Shown here: positions 26,507 to 36,594 of the stretch, one piece after another | How the letters are laid out: each line of letters begins with the position of its first letter | Numbering within the stretch: position 1 is the stretch's first letter | Origin: Burkholderiales bacterium | Lineage (GTDB): Bacteria; Pseudomonadota; Gammaproteobacteria; Burkholderiales; Burkholderiaceae_E | Direction of reading: 5' to 3' | Length of the DNA stretch: 64,000 nt | Assembly (NCBI GenBank): GCA_027487815.1 | Contig: JAIYCW010000042.1 | Coordinates: forward strand, 1-64,000 | The notes under the pieces: model-generated | Told to the model about the DNA's origin: nothing | The model's database searches: none | Seen by the model: the letters and a program-made list of their open reading frames with translations, nothing else | Made by a program: the position numbers and the translations under genes

Positions 26507-28690
26507 ATGAACGCGCGCACTACCCTCCACGGCCTGCAGGTTGATACCCAGCTTCTCCAATTCATCGACAGCGAGGTGTTGCCAGGCACCGGAGTAGCCA
26601 GCGCCGAGTTCTGGGCGGGCTTCGGTCAAGTGGTCGCGGATCTGGCCCCAAAGAATATCGCGCTGCTGGCCGAGCGTGATCGCTTGCAAACCGAGCTGGA
26701 TCGCTGGCATGCGGCCCACCCTGGCCCAATTAGCGATATGAACGCTTATCAGGCTTTCCTGAATTCGATTGGCTATCTGGTGCCCGAGCCGCAAGGCGTA
26801 CAAGCCACCACCAGCAATGTCGACAGCGAGATTGCCCAACAGGCCGGCCCTCAGCTGGTGGTGCCGATTCTCAACGCGCGGTATGCACTTAATGCTGCCA
26901 ACGCCCGCTGGGGTTCACTCTACGATGCGCTGTATGGCACCGATGCCATTGCTGAGAGCGACGGAGCCGAGCGTGCAGGCGGCTACAACCCGGTTCGCGG
27001 AGCCAAAGTTATTGCCTTCGCGCGCCAACTGCTCGACCAGGCGGCGCCATTGGCTGGCGCTTCGCATGCTCAAGCGCGTGGCTACAGCATTGAGCAAGGC
27101 AAGCTTGTGGTTGCCCTGCCCAACTCATCCGCGACGCTTGTGAATCCTGCTCAGCTGGTTGGGTTCCAGGGGTCTGCCGCTGAACCCAGCGCGGTACTGC
27201 TCCAGCACAACGGCTTGCACATTGAAATCCAGATCAATCGAAGCACCGCTATTGGTCAATCCGATGCAGCCGGTGTCAGCGATGTGCTGATGGAAGCCGC
27301 CTTGACCACGATTTTGGATCTCGAAGATTCAGTCGCCGCAGTCGATGCTCCAGACAAGATTCTGGCCTACCGCAATTGGCTGGGTATCGTGCAGGGCACT
27401 CTGGTTGAAGAATTGCAAAAAGGCGGAAAGACCATCACTCGGCGGCTCAATGCTGATCGTGCTTATACCGCTCCGGATGGCTCAGGCTTTAGCCTGCATG
27501 GCCGCTCGCTAATGTTTCTGCGCAATGTGGGCCATCTGATGACCAATCCCGCGATTCTGTGGGGAACAGGCCATGAGATCCCTGAAGGCATCATGGATGC
27601 AGTCATTACCACCACGATTGCAATTCACGATCTCAAACGCCGTGGCAATTCACGCACCGGCTCGATCTATATCGTGAAGCCCAAAATGCACGGGCCGGCA
27701 GAAGTCGCTTTTGCCAGCGAGATATTCGGTCGGGTCGAAGCAATGCTCGGCTTGCCGCCCAACACCGTCAAGCTCGGCATCATGGATGAAGAGCGCCGTA
27801 CCAGTGTCAACCTGCGAGCTTGCATTGCTGCCGCCTCTGCTCGGGTAGCCTTTATCAACACGGGCTTTTTGGATCGCACTGGCGATGAGATGCATACCGC
27901 CATGTTGGCCGGTCCGATGTTGCGCAAGGGCGATATGAAATCCAGCCAGTGGATCACCTCCTATGAACGCAACAATGTGGTGGTGGGGCTTTCATGTGGC
28001 TTGCGCGGCAAAGCCCAGATCGGCAAAGGCATGTGGGCCATGCCGGATCTGATGGCTGCCATGCTTGAGCAAAAGATTGCTCATCCCAAAGCTGGCGCAA
28101 ACACCGCTTGGGTGCCCTCACCAACTGCAGCCACGCTGCATGCCTTGCACTATCACCAGATCAATGTGCAGGCTGTGCAGCAAGACATGGAAGCCACAAT
28201 CGCCAGCACTGATCCAGCGAAGCTGCGCGCCGAGCTATTGAATGGCTTGCTGCAAATCCCCGTGGCTCCAAAAGCCGACTGGTCTGAGGCTGACAAACAA
28301 CGCGAGCTCGACAACAACGTGCAAGGTATCCTGGGCTACGTAGTGCGCTGGATCGATCAGGGCGTGGGTTGCTCGAAAGTGCCTGATATCAACAATGTGG
28401 GGCTGATGGAAGATCGCGCCACGTTGCGGATCAGCTCACAACACATCGCCAACTGGCTGCACCATGGCGTGGTAAGTGAAGCGCAAGTTCGTGCCACTTT
28501 CGAAAAGATGTCGGCTGTGGTGGATGGCCAAAATGCCGGTGATCCGCTTTATCAACCGATGGCAGGCCACTTCGCAAGCTCCTCGGCTTACAAGGCAGCA
28601 TGCGATCTGGTGTTTGAAGGCAAAGCGCAACCTAGCGGCTATACCGAGCCCCTGCTGCACGCTTGGCGTTTGAAGGTCAAGGCTGCCTGA
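26507..28690 (+). CDS. glcB: Malate synthase G
   Basis: 727 residues, the full-length monomeric form. It condenses glyoxylate with acetyl-CoA to malate in the cytoplasm. Landmarks include [26 protein letters not shown] with the active-site arginine, [11 protein letters not shown], and [19 protein letters not shown]. The upstream region holds a 6-bp stem (TAAGCC/GGCTTA, 26449-26469) followed by an AT-rich TAAAAT stretch that could be a promoter element. Together with ghrA and hyi in this window it gives the cell several routes for glyoxylate and hydroxypyruvate. The 3' end faces fhs with a 40-base gap. Confidence 0.96.
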   Translation: MNARTTLHGLQVDTQLLQFIDSEVLPGTGVASAEFWAGFGQVVADLAPKNIALLAERDRLQTELDRWHAAHPGPISDMNAYQAFLNSIGYLVPEPQGVQATTSNVDSEIAQQAGPQLVVPILNARYALNAANARWGSLYDALYGTDAIAESDGAERAGGYNPVRGAKVIAFARQLLDQAAPLAGASHAQARGYSIEQGKLVVALPNSSATLVNPAQLVGFQGSAAEPSAVLLQHNGLHIEIQINRSTAIGQSDAAGVSDVLMEAALTTILDLEDSVAAVDAPDKILAYRNWLGIVQGTLVEELQKGGKTITRRLNADRAYTAPDGSGFSLHGRSLMFLRNVGHLMTNPAILWGTGHEIPEGIMDAVITTTIAIHDLKRRGNSRTGSIYIVKPKMHGPAEVAFASEIFGRVEAMLGLPPNTVKLGIMDEERRTSVNLRACIAAASARVAFINTGFLDRTGDEMHTAMLAGPMLRKGDMKSSQWITSYERNNVVVGLSCGLRGKAQIGKGMWAMPDLMAAMLEQKIAHPKAGANTAWVPSPTAATLHALHYHQINVQAVQQDMEATIASTDPAKLRAELLNGLLQIPVAPKADWSEADKQRELDNNVQGILGYVVRWIDQGVGCSKVPDINNVGLMEDRATLRISSQHIANWLHHGVVSEAQVRATFEKMSAVVDGQNAGDPLYQPMAGHFASSSAYKAACDLVFEGKAQPSGYTEPLLHAWRLKVKAA

Positions 28691-28730
28691 GCTGCGGATC
28701 AGCCTCGATTCGAGCCATCAGACCACACCG

Positions 28731-30407
28731 CTAGAACAATCCACTGACCCGCCCTTGTGAGTCGATATCGATTCGCAAGGCGGCGGGCTCCTTGGGCAAC
28801 CCCGGCATAGTCATCACATCGCCGCAAATCATCACCACGAATTGCGCTCCAGCCGCCAGACGAACCTCGCGGATGTCCACCGTATGCCCGCTAGGCGCAC
28901 CTCGCGCGGTGGGGTCAGTGCTGAATGAGTATTGGGTTTTAGCCACGCAGACGGGATAGTGGCCGTAGCCAGCATCTTGTAAGGCTTGGATTTGCGCCTT
29001 GATCTTGCTGCTCGCTGAAATCCCCGCCGCGCCATAGACCTTGGTGGCAATTGCATGCATCTTGTTCCACAAGCTGTCTTCATCTGCAAAGGTGAACTTC
29101 ATCGCGGCCTGCCCACCTTCCACCAGCCTCACAACTTCGCGTGCCAAGTCCTCGGCCCCTGCGCCACCCAGGGCCCAGTGCCGAGCGACCACCGCGGGCA
29201 CACCCAACTTCGCCATCGCATCCTGGATCAGTTGCAATTCCGCAGGAGTATCGGCAGTGAAGTGATTGATCGAGACAACACATGGCAAGCCATACTGCTC
29301 GCGCACATTGCGAACGTGGCGCTCAAGGTTAGCCAACCCTTTGGCCAAGGCCTCCAGATTTTCTGCACCAAGCGCTTTGAGATCGAGCCCGCCATGAAAC
29401 TTAAGCGCACGCACCGTGGCTACGATCACGACAGCGCTGGGTTGCAAGCCTGACTTGCGGCACTTGATATCCACAAATTTCTGCGCACCCAGATCAGCAC
29501 CGAAGCCCGCTTCAGTCACCACATACTCGCCAAGGCGCAATGCCGCCTGGGTAGCCATCACCGAGTTGCAGCCATGCGCAATATTGGCGAACGGGCCACC
29601 ATGCAAAACAGCGAGATTATTCTCCAGCGTTTGAACCAGATTGGGCTTGATCGCATCCTTGAGCAGCACGGTCATCGCGCCGTGGGCATTCAGATCGCGT
29701 GCTGTGAGCCGCTGACCCGCACGGTTCATGCCAAACACAATATCGCCCAAGCGCTGCTTCAAATCATCCAGCGAAGTGGCGAGACATAAAATCGCCATCA
29801 CCTCGGAGGCCACCACAATATCGAAGCCATCTTCCCGAGGCATACCATTGGCGGGTCCACCGAGCGACACCACAGTCTGGCGCAGGGCCCGATCATTCAT
29901 ATCCATCACGCGGCGCCAGGTAATACGCCGGGGATCAATATCCAGCGCGTTGCCATGGTGGATATGATTATCGATCATCGCCGCCAATAAGTTGTTGGCC
30001 AGCGCAATCGCATTGAAATCGCCGGTGAAATGCAGGTTGATATCTTCCATCGGCACCACCTGGGCCATACCGCCGCCTGCCGCGCCACCCTTGACTCCAA
30101 AGACTGGCCCCAGCGAAGGCTCGCGCAAGGCGATCACAGTGCGCTTGCCAATGCGGTTTAATCCATCGCCCAAACCCACCGTGGTAGTGGTCTTGCCCTC
30201 GCCTGCAGGCGTCGGGCTAATGGCCGTGACCAGCACCAGCTTGCCCTGGGGCCTGGCCTTCAGCTCCTCCAGGGCGGCCAGGGTGAGCTTGGCCTTGGTA
30301 TGCCCATAGGGCTCCAGCGCTGTGAGGGGCAGGCGATAACGCTGGCTAGCCAGTTCGAGGATAGGCAGGAGCGTGGCCGCCTGAGCCAATTCAATATCGG
30401 ATTTCAT
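28731..30407 (-). CDS. fhs: Formate-tetrahydrofolate ligase
   Basis: 558 residues from the ATG at 30407; an in-frame ATG at 30437 would add ten residues but the family normally begins near SDIELAQ. The enzyme joins formate to tetrahydrofolate with ATP, giving 10-formyl-THF. The P-loop-like [18 protein letters not shown], the [19 protein letters not shown] substrate loop and the [13 protein letters not shown] motif are all intact. The box pathway in this window releases formate at the BoxC step, so this enzyme could assimilate it (inference). It lies 88 bases downstream of the MarR-GNAT gene and may share a transcript. Confidence 0.95.
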   Translation of the reverse strand: MKSDIELAQAATLLPILELASQRYRLPLTALEPYGHTKAKLTLAALEELKARPQGKLVLVTAISPTPAGEGKTTTTVGLGDGLNRIGKRTVIALREPSLGPVFGVKGGAAGGGMAQVVPMEDINLHFTGDFNAIALANNLLAAMIDNHIHHGNALDIDPRRITWRRVMDMNDRALRQTVVSLGGPANGMPREDGFDIVVASEVMAILCLATSLDDLKQRLGDIVFGMNRAGQRLTARDLNAHGAMTVLLKDAIKPNLVQTLENNLAVLHGGPFANIAHGCNSVMATQAALRLGEYVVTEAGFGADLGAQKFVDIKCRKSGLQPSAVVIVATVRALKFHGGLDLKALGAENLEALAKGLANLERHVRNVREQYGLPCVVSINHFTADTPAELQLIQDAMAKLGVPAVVARHWALGGAGAEDLAREVVRLVEGGQAAMKFTFADEDSLWNKMHAIATKVYGAAGISASSKIKAQIQALQDAGYGHYPVCVAKTQYSFSTDPTARGAPSGHTVDIREVRLAAGAQFVVMICGDVMTMPGLPKEPAALRIDIDSQGRVSGLF

Positions 30408-30495
30408 GGCGCGCAATGCTGAACTCTCGCGCGCCATTGGTCAAATGAAGCCCAACCGCTTACTGGAGTACTTCTCGGCTGACCCTGCTCCAGGG

Positions 30496-31449
30496 CTAAC
30501 GCAAAGACAGCCGCCAGACCTCGCCCACCAGTTGATATCCGAAGCTGCGATGGCGCTCGGTGCTCATACGCTGATAGCCCCTCGCCTGATAAATCGCGCG
30601 GGCTGCATGCAGATTCTGGTTGGTCCATAAGCGGATTTCGGTATACCCCTGAGCTCGGGCGAAATCCTCGCATTGCACGGCCAGGGCCTTACCTAAACCC
30701 AGCCCACGCGCTGAAGGATCGACCAGCAGCAATCGCAGCTGCGCCACGGATCGAATGACCTTTCCAGAGGTTTCATCGCGGGCACGGACAAGTGCGACCG
30801 AGCCTACCCTTTCGCCTTCAAGCTCGGCAATCCAGGCTTGCTCTTTTCCCGGCATGAAGCGCTCCAGGAAGTCGGCGGCAATCCTGGCTACCAGCGCTTC
30901 GAAGCGCTGATCCCAACCGTACTCCTGGTGATAGAGCTCACCATGCTTATGCACAATCCAGCCCAGATCGCCCGCCTGAAAGGGCCTTATCGTGTAGCTC
31001 GCTGGGGGCGCACCAGTCAATAGCCCTTGCGCCCGGGACAGTGCCTGACCAAGTCGTACCTGCTGATCGGCCGCTAAAGATGAAAGCCAATTGCGCGCCT
31101 GGCTCTCGGAGCGGTTATTGAGCAGGGCAAACACCCTTTTGCCTTGCGGGGTGAGCCGAAGCAAACGCTGGCGGCGATCCACTTTGCCAGGCAATTCATC
31201 GACCAAGCCTTCAGTGCGCAGCCGCTTGATACAGCGGCTGAGATACCCCGCATTGAGCTGCAGACGCGCAACAAGATCACTGGCCAGTACATCGGGTTGA
31301 TGAGCAATCTCCCAGAGCACTCTCGCTTGAGTCAATGAATACTCAGTTTGCAAAACCCCGCGCTCAAGCATGCCGAGCCGCTGGGTATAAAAGCGATTGA
31401 ACGCTCGTAGCTGCTCAATCACAGAAAGGCTTACCGCTATCTCGTGCAT
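30496..31449 (-). CDS. MarR-GNAT fusion regulator/acetyltransferase
   Basis: 317 residues. The first 150 form a MarR winged helix domain (LTQARVLWEIAHQPDVLASD, then GKVDRRQRLLRLTPQGKRVF for the wing). Residues about 155-317 are a GNAT N-acetyltransferase with the acetyl-CoA loop (LLLVDPSARGLGLGKAL) and the NLHAARAIYQARGYQ motif. Such two-domain proteins exist in many proteobacteria, but substrates are mostly unknown. ATG at 31449 is preferred over a TTG at 31455. A perfect 29-bp palindrome lies between this gene and the divergent GDT1-type exporter, so it most likely represses itself and that neighbour. Confidence 0.9.
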   Translation of the reverse strand: MHEIAVSLSVIEQLRAFNRFYTQRLGMLERGVLQTEYSLTQARVLWEIAHQPDVLASDLVARLQLNAGYLSRCIKRLRTEGLVDELPGKVDRRQRLLRLTPQGKRVFALLNNRSESQARNWLSSLAADQQVRLGQALSRAQGLLTGAPPASYTIRPFQAGDLGWIVHKHGELYHQEYGWDQRFEALVARIAADFLERFMPGKEQAWIAELEGERVGSVALVRARDETSGKVIRSVAQLRLLLVDPSARGLGLGKALAVQCEDFARAQGYTEIRLWTNQNLHAARAIYQARGYQRMSTERHRSFGYQLVGEVWRLSLR

Positions 31450-31484
31450 AAACAATGCTTGGGTTCAAGAGGCCCCATTCTCAC

Positions 31485-31513
31485 CAATTTAGTTGCCCTA
31501 GGCAACTAAATTG
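31485..31513. promoter_or_regulatory. Perfect 29-bp palindrome, probable MarR operator
   Basis: CAATTTAGTTGCC (31485-31497), a 3-base centre, and its exact reverse complement GGCAACTAAATTG (31501-31513). The TTGCC-N3-GGCAA core with A/T flanks is typical for MarR-type operators. It lies in the 87-base gap between the MarR-GNAT gene and the GDT1-type exporter. On the minus strand TTGCCT (31505-31500) with a 17-base spacer to GAGAAT (31482-31477) could serve as promoter for the regulator, with the -35 inside the palindrome. Confidence 0.8.
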
Positions 31514-31536
31514 AGTAGGCGGAGTAAACTGGAGGG

Positions 31537-32127
31537 ATGAATATTGAACTAAACGCCTTTTTTCTCAGCACCGGATTGGTCGCCCTCGCCGAGATGGGCG
31601 ACAAGACCCAACTCCTCGCACTCTTGCTTGCCGCCCGCTTCAGAAAGCCTGCGCCCATCATCATGGGAATTTTGATCGCAACACTGCTTAATCATGGGCT
31701 GGCCGTTTGGCTAGGCGTGTGGGTGACGCAGCTAATTAGTCCCACTTTGCAGCCTTGGATCCTGGGCTTGGGCTTTATTGCCATCGCCCTGTGGACCCTC
31801 ATTCCCGACAAGCCCCCCAGCGACCAGGAAAGCACAAGCCATCGCGGAGTTTTCGCCACTACCCTTGTAGCTTTCTTCCTAGCCGAGATTGGTGACAAAA
31901 CCCAGCTTGCAACTGTCGGCCTCGCCGCTGAATATGGCGAGTTTGTGTTTAGCATCCTGATCGCCACTACACTGGGCATGCTGCTTGCGAATGTTCCGGC
32001 GGTCCTGCTTGGCAATCGCTTTGCAAAACGCCTACCCCTCCGTGCGATTCGCTGGGTAAGCGCAGGCCTGTTTTCACTGCTGGGGATATTGATTCTGCTG
32101 GGCTGGCAGTACAAACTCCATCTCTAG
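31537..32127 (+). CDS. GDT1/UPF0016 family cation (manganese) exporter
   Basis: 196 residues with about six membrane helices arranged as two related halves. Each half carries the family motif E-x-G-D-K-T-Q: ALAEMGDKTQLL near residue 20 and FLAEIGDKTQLA in the second half. Bacterial members (MneA, Mnx) export Mn2+, and eukaryotic TMEM165/GDT1 carry Mn2+ or Ca2+. GGAGGG directly touches the ATG, unusually tight spacing, though an additional GGAG lies ten bases further upstream. The gene is divergent from the MarR-GNAT regulator across its palindrome, so its expression is probably controlled by it. No manganese riboswitch (yybP-ykoY) was recognised upstream. Confidence 0.87.
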   Translation: MNIELNAFFLSTGLVALAEMGDKTQLLALLLAARFRKPAPIIMGILIATLLNHGLAVWLGVWVTQLISPTLQPWILGLGFIAIALWTLIPDKPPSDQESTSHRGVFATTLVAFFLAEIGDKTQLATVGLAAEYGEFVFSILIATTLGMLLANVPAVLLGNRFAKRLPLRAIRWVSAGLFSLLGILILLGWQYKLHL

Positions 32128-32156
32128 TCCATATTTGTTATTTCAAATCCTTGCTT

Positions 32157-33305
32157 ATGACCCACGACCCATTTTTTAGCGCCGAACACCGTGCCCTTCG
32201 CGACTCCTTGCGCAGCTTCATGCAAGAGCAAGTTATTCCACAAGGCGAGCAGTGGGAACAAGACGGCGTGGTGCCGCGAGCTGTGCTGAGGCAAATGGGT
32301 GAATTGGGATGGCTTGGCATGCGTTATAGCCAGGACTACGGTGGCAGCGAACTCGATACCCTGGCCACGGTGATTCTGGCCGAGGAAGTGTCGGCCAGCA
32401 CATTCGGAGGATTTGCTGCGACAGTCACCGTGCACACTGATATGGCCTCACCGCATTTACATCATGCGGGATCGCCAGCTCAAAAAGAGCGCTATATGCC
32501 CGATCTGATTGCAGGCCGCAAGATATGCGCAGTCGCCATGACCGAGGCTGATGCGGGCTCGGATCTTGCGGGCATGCGCACCAAAGCTGTCGCTACGGAT
32601 CGCGGGTGGCTGCTCAATGGCAGCAAGATGTACATCACCAATGGTGTGCACGGCGATGTCTATTTCGTAGCCGCCAAAACCGGAGGCGATGCGGGTCGTC
32701 ACCACCGTATGTCGATGTTTATTGTTGAAAAAGGCACTCCCGGCTTTCGGGTTGCCCGCGCCCTCAAGAAGCATGGCTGGCTATGCAGTGACACTGCGGA
32801 ATTGATTTTCGAGAATTGCGAGTTGCCTCACGAAGCTTTGCTCGGCGAGCAGGATCGTGGCTTTTATGCGCTGATGAAAAATCTGCAAAATGAACGCATT
32901 GTGATTGGTGCAATGGCCATGTCGGAAGCCAGCACCGCCATCGAACTCACCTTGAAATGGGTGACTCAACGCAAGACCTTCGGCACGCCGCTTTGGGACA
33001 AGCAAACCATCCGCCAGCGCCTGGCCATGCGCAGTGCCCAGGTTCACGCGGCACGCAGCCTGATCTATCACACTGCCTGGCGGGATGCTCAAGGCGAGGA
33101 AGTGACTAAAGAGGTCTCGATGATCAAGGCGCTCGCCGGCAGCTTGGTCAATGAAGTGATGTATGACTGCTTCCAGTTCCATGGCGGGATGGGCTACATG
33201 CGTGAATCCACCATTGAACGGATGGAGCGTGATGCGCGCATTCATGCCATCGGCGGCGGAGCTACCGAAGTGATGCTTGAAGAAATCGCCAAGCGAATGA
33301 TCTAA
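32157..33305 (+). CDS. Acyl-CoA dehydrogenase
   Basis: 382 residues from the ATG at 32157; a TTG two codons earlier is less likely. The three-domain acyl-CoA dehydrogenase fold is complete: CAVAMTEADAGSDLAGM (flavin/substrate signature), WLLNGSKMYITNG, and the C-terminal CFQFHGGMGYMRESTIERMERD with IGGGATEVM. It introduces a 2,3-double bond into an acyl-CoA and hands electrons to ETF. The C-terminal signature resembles the long-chain and short/branched-chain types rather than glutaryl-CoA dehydrogenase. There is no ETF or beta-oxidation partner adjacent, so the chain length is not determinable. It precedes hyi by 30 bases on the same strand. Confidence 0.92.
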   Translation: MTHDPFFSAEHRALRDSLRSFMQEQVIPQGEQWEQDGVVPRAVLRQMGELGWLGMRYSQDYGGSELDTLATVILAEEVSASTFGGFAATVTVHTDMASPHLHHAGSPAQKERYMPDLIAGRKICAVAMTEADAGSDLAGMRTKAVATDRGWLLNGSKMYITNGVHGDVYFVAAKTGGDAGRHHRMSMFIVEKGTPGFRVARALKKHGWLCSDTAELIFENCELPHEALLGEQDRGFYALMKNLQNERIVIGAMAMSEASTAIELTLKWVTQRKTFGTPLWDKQTIRQRLAMRSAQVHAARSLIYHTAWRDAQGEEVTKEVSMIKALAGSLVNEVMYDCFQFHGGMGYMRESTIERMERDARIHAIGGGATEVMLEEIAKRMI

Positions 33306-33335
33306 CCAAAACACGAGACGTTAACGAGACACCTG

Positions 33336-34121
33336 ATGCCTAAACTTGCCGCCAATCTTTCCATGATGTACACCGAAGTTGCCTTCCTTGAGCGCTTCGG
33401 CGCAGCCGCCCGGGATGGCTTCAAAGCCGTGGAGTTCTTGTTCCCTTACGAGCACACCGCGCAAGAAGTCAAGCAGCAGCTGGATGCGCATCAGCTCACG
33501 CTCGCCCTGTTCAACGGCCCCCCGGGCGACTGGGCCGCGGGAGAGCGTGGCCTGGCCTCGCGTCCAGGTCGCGAACAAGAGTTTCGCGCAGGTATAGCAA
33601 AGGCTCTGGACTATGCCAAGGTGTTGGGTAATCAACGGCTTCACATCATGGCCGGCCTGATTCAGCCCAACGAGCCACGCGAGCTGCATCGAAGCACCTA
33701 TGTTCAAAACTTGCGCTGGGCCGCTGAGCAGGCTGCAGCCGTGGGAATTACCTGCGTGATTGAACCCATCAACACGCGCGATATCCCGGGCTTTTTTCTA
33801 AACACCCAGGCTGAGGCTCATGCGATATGCGAAGTGGTCGGCGCGGCCAATCTCAAGGTGCAGATGGATCTTTATCATTGCCAGATCGTCGAAGGTGATC
33901 TGGCCATGAAAATGCGCAAATACCTCTCTGGAGTAGGGCATGTGCAGATCGCAGGCGTCCCCGAGCGCCACGAGCCAGATATTGGCGAGTTGAACTACCC
34001 CTACCTGCTCAAGCTGCTCGATGAGCTTGGCTATGACGGATATGTTGGCTGCGAGTATCGCCCCAAGGCGGGCACAAGCGCAGGGCTGGCGTGGTGCAAA
34101 ACCTGGCTGCAAGCCTCCTGA
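33336..34121 (+). CDS. hyi: Hydroxypyruvate isomerase
   Basis: 261 residues, a xylose isomerase-like TIM barrel. It interconverts hydroxypyruvate and tartronate semialdehyde in glyoxylate use. The family start ([20 protein letters not shown]), the [14 protein letters not shown] loop, the metal-ligand glutamate in [17 protein letters not shown] and the [14 protein letters not shown] strand are all present. The gene normally sits with gcl and glxR; neither is in the window. Instead an acyl-CoA dehydrogenase lies 30 bases upstream, so the glyoxylate genes here are scattered (ghrA, glcB, hyi). Confidence 0.9.
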   Translation: MPKLAANLSMMYTEVAFLERFGAAARDGFKAVEFLFPYEHTAQEVKQQLDAHQLTLALFNGPPGDWAAGERGLASRPGREQEFRAGIAKALDYAKVLGNQRLHIMAGLIQPNEPRELHRSTYVQNLRWAAEQAAAVGITCVIEPINTRDIPGFFLNTQAEAHAICEVVGAANLKVQMDLYHCQIVEGDLAMKMRKYLSGVGHVQIAGVPERHEPDIGELNYPYLLKLLDELGYDGYVGCEYRPKAGTSAGLAWCKTWLQAS

Positions 34122-34154
34122 ATTCGGAGGCCTGCCAAGCTTGAAAGCTTTCGG

Positions 34155-36530
34155 CTAGCGGCGTGTTTGCAGGGCCGCCCATATTTTCGGGGCGGTTAGT
34201 GGCATTTGCAGGCCCTGGGCGACATCGCGATCCACTCCGGCTCGAACCAGGGCATCAATCACTGCATTCACCACTACCGGGGTCGCACCGATGGTGCCAA
34301 GCTCGCCCACACCCTTGACACCCAGCGGATTGTTTTTGCTGGGGATCGACTCTTCACACTCGGTGATGAACTTGCCATACACGTCTGCACGGGGCATCGC
34401 ATAATCCATGAAGCTGCCAGTCAGGATCTGCCCCGAATCCGGGTCGTAAACCACTTGCTCGCACAGCGCCTGCCCGATCCCCTGAACTGCGCCTCCTTCA
34501 ACCTGCCCCACCACAATCAGGGGATTGATGACACGGCCCACGTCGCTTAGGGAATAGTAGGTATCGAGCTCGACCTCTCCGCTCAGCGGATCAATTTCAA
34601 GCTCCAACACATGACACGCGTTGGGCCAGGTGGGGCCACTCACCGAGGAGGTGGAATCAACAATCATCTGGCCGGATACCTGCCCCGCCGCAACATCAAA
34701 CAATCCAATCGAACGATCGGTACCCATCACGCGGAATTCACCCATCGCATATTCCACATCCACTGGGTTGACTTCGAGTTGATCGGCGGCCAATTCGCGG
34801 GCCTTGTCGATAGTCCGATCGGCGGCCACCTGCAAGGCTGATCCGCCAGTGAAAAGTGAGCGCGATCCAGCACTGCCAAAGCCTGTGACGACATCGGTGT
34901 CGCCCAACTTGATACGAATCTTTTCGATCGGCACCTGAAACTTGTCCACCGCCAGCTGGGCATAGGTCGTGGCCAAGCCCTGCCCCATGGCCTGAGTGGA
35001 TAGAGCCATCTCAATCCATCCATCCGCAACCACCGTGACCAGCGCGCGTTCTTCAAACACGTTGCCACCGGTCCATTCAAGAAAGCTCACAAAACCCTGC
35101 CCGCGCAGCTTGCCACGGGCCATACTTGCCGATGCTCTTGCGGCAAATCCTGAGTAGTCCGATTGCGCGAGGGCCTTTTGCAGTACCAAGGGGAAGTTAC
35201 CCGTATCGTAGGTTTGCCCCATCGGATTCTTGTAGGGCATTTGCTCGGGCTGAATTAAATTGCGGCGACGAATCTCGGCGCGATCCAAGCCCAGGCGAGC
35301 AGCGGCCGCATCCATGAGTCGCTCAATAATATAAATTGCCTCGGGACGCCCCGCTCCGCGATACGCACTTGTGGTCGCGGTGTTGGTGAGGGCCATCCGG
35401 AAGCGAAAATCAATCATGCGAATGTCATACACACTGGTGGTTACCCAAGGGCCAATCATGACCTGAATGGCCACTCCCGTGCCAGCTGCATAGGCCCCTG
35501 CATTACCCACTGAATCCACCCGCAAGCCCAACACCTTGCCCTCGGAGTCCAAAGCAATCGCAGCCTCGGTAAACACGTCGCGCCCATGATAGGTGGACAC
35601 CAACTCTTCGCTACGCTCACCACTCCAGCGCACCGCCGCTTTTAACTGCAGTGCGGTCCATGCGACCAAAGCTTCCTCGGGATAGATCCCGGTTTTCATT
35701 CCGAACCCACCGCCCACGTCATCCACCAGCACCCGAATTCGATCCTTCGGGATTCCGAGCACGGCATCGCACAGTGTGTTGCGCACGCCAGCAGGCATCT
35801 GGCTGCTCATGTTGATGGTCAGGCGATCCGTCTCGGGGCTGTATTGCGCAAGGATTGTGCGCGGCTCAATCGAAGCCGCAGCCACCCGTTGGTTCTCAAG
35901 CTCGAGCTTGACAACATGGGCGGCCTGCGAAAATGCACTGTCGACTGCTGCCGCATCTCCGTAACGTGTCTGCGCACACAAGTTGTCGCTCGACCCTTCG
36001 ACCAGCAAGGGCGCATCAGCTTGCAGGGCCGCGCGCGCCGAAGTTACCGCTGGCAGCGTTTCAATATCGAATTGAATTAGCTCGATGGCATCCTTGACTT
36101 GTTCGCGGCTCAGCCCTACTACAGCGACCATCGGTTCGCCGACATAGCGCACACGATCAATGCTCAATATATGCCGCGGGGGGCTGAGCGCGGGCGTGCC
36201 ATCGGGGCGCTTGAAAGCTGCGGCTCCCGGGATTGGCTTAACTCCGGCGGCCAGCAGATCAGCCCCGGTATACACCGCTGTAATGCCAGGCGCTTGCCGG
36301 GCCGCGCTTACATCCATCGAAGCGATCCGGCCATGGGCATACGGCGAGCGCAGAAAACCCATCACCAAGGAGCCTTGAGCCCTGACATCATCGGCATAAC
36401 GCCCGTGCCCCATCAGCAAAGCCCGGTCTTCCGTGCGCAGCACAGCCTGGCCGCTGCCAAAGCGAGCCACGCTGCCAGATTGCATCCCTAATTCGGGCAT
36501 GGGGTTCATGGAGTTTTCACGTGCGTTCAT
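34155..36530 (-). CDS. Orphan CoxL-like (form II) molybdenum hydroxylase large subunit
   Basis: 791 residues, xanthine dehydrogenase / CO dehydrogenase large-subunit family. The active-site loop at 389-395 is AYRGAGR, the 'form II' type. True CO dehydrogenases carry AYxCSFR, so CO oxidation is unlikely. The Mo-cofactor motif DVGGGFGMKT (271-280) and the base glutamate (GVGE, Glu743) are intact. No [2Fe-2S] or FAD subunit gene lies beside it, although these enzymes need them, so partners must come from elsewhere. No signal peptide is evident. It is divergent from an SDR gene with a 64-base gap. Substrate unknown. Confidence 0.87.
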   Translation of the reverse strand: MNARENSMNPMPELGMQSGSVARFGSGQAVLRTEDRALLMGHGRYADDVRAQGSLVMGFLRSPYAHGRIASMDVSAARQAPGITAVYTGADLLAAGVKPIPGAAAFKRPDGTPALSPPRHILSIDRVRYVGEPMVAVVGLSREQVKDAIELIQFDIETLPAVTSARAALQADAPLLVEGSSDNLCAQTRYGDAAAVDSAFSQAAHVVKLELENQRVAAASIEPRTILAQYSPETDRLTINMSSQMPAGVRNTLCDAVLGIPKDRIRVLVDDVGGGFGMKTGIYPEEALVAWTALQLKAAVRWSGERSEELVSTYHGRDVFTEAAIALDSEGKVLGLRVDSVGNAGAYAAGTGVAIQVMIGPWVTTSVYDIRMIDFRFRMALTNTATTSAYRGAGRPEAIYIIERLMDAAAARLGLDRAEIRRRNLIQPEQMPYKNPMGQTYDTGNFPLVLQKALAQSDYSGFAARASASMARGKLRGQGFVSFLEWTGGNVFEERALVTVVADGWIEMALSTQAMGQGLATTYAQLAVDKFQVPIEKIRIKLGDTDVVTGFGSAGSRSLFTGGSALQVAADRTIDKARELAADQLEVNPVDVEYAMGEFRVMGTDRSIGLFDVAAGQVSGQMIVDSTSSVSGPTWPNACHVLELEIDPLSGEVELDTYYSLSDVGRVINPLIVVGQVEGGAVQGIGQALCEQVVYDPDSGQILTGSFMDYAMPRADVYGKFITECEESIPSKNNPLGVKGVGELGTIGATPVVVNAVIDALVRAGVDRDVAQGLQMPLTAPKIWAALQTRR

Positions 36531-36594
36531 ATCGGTTTGCCGCTGATGGAGGACTTCGGTATTGTGGGGGGCTTTTCACCCGGGGGAGTTCCAG

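Noticed and set aside
34155-36530. Reading the CoxL-like gene as aerobic CO dehydrogenase
   Set aside because: The active-site loop is AYRGAGR rather than AYxCSFR and the other subunits are missing.
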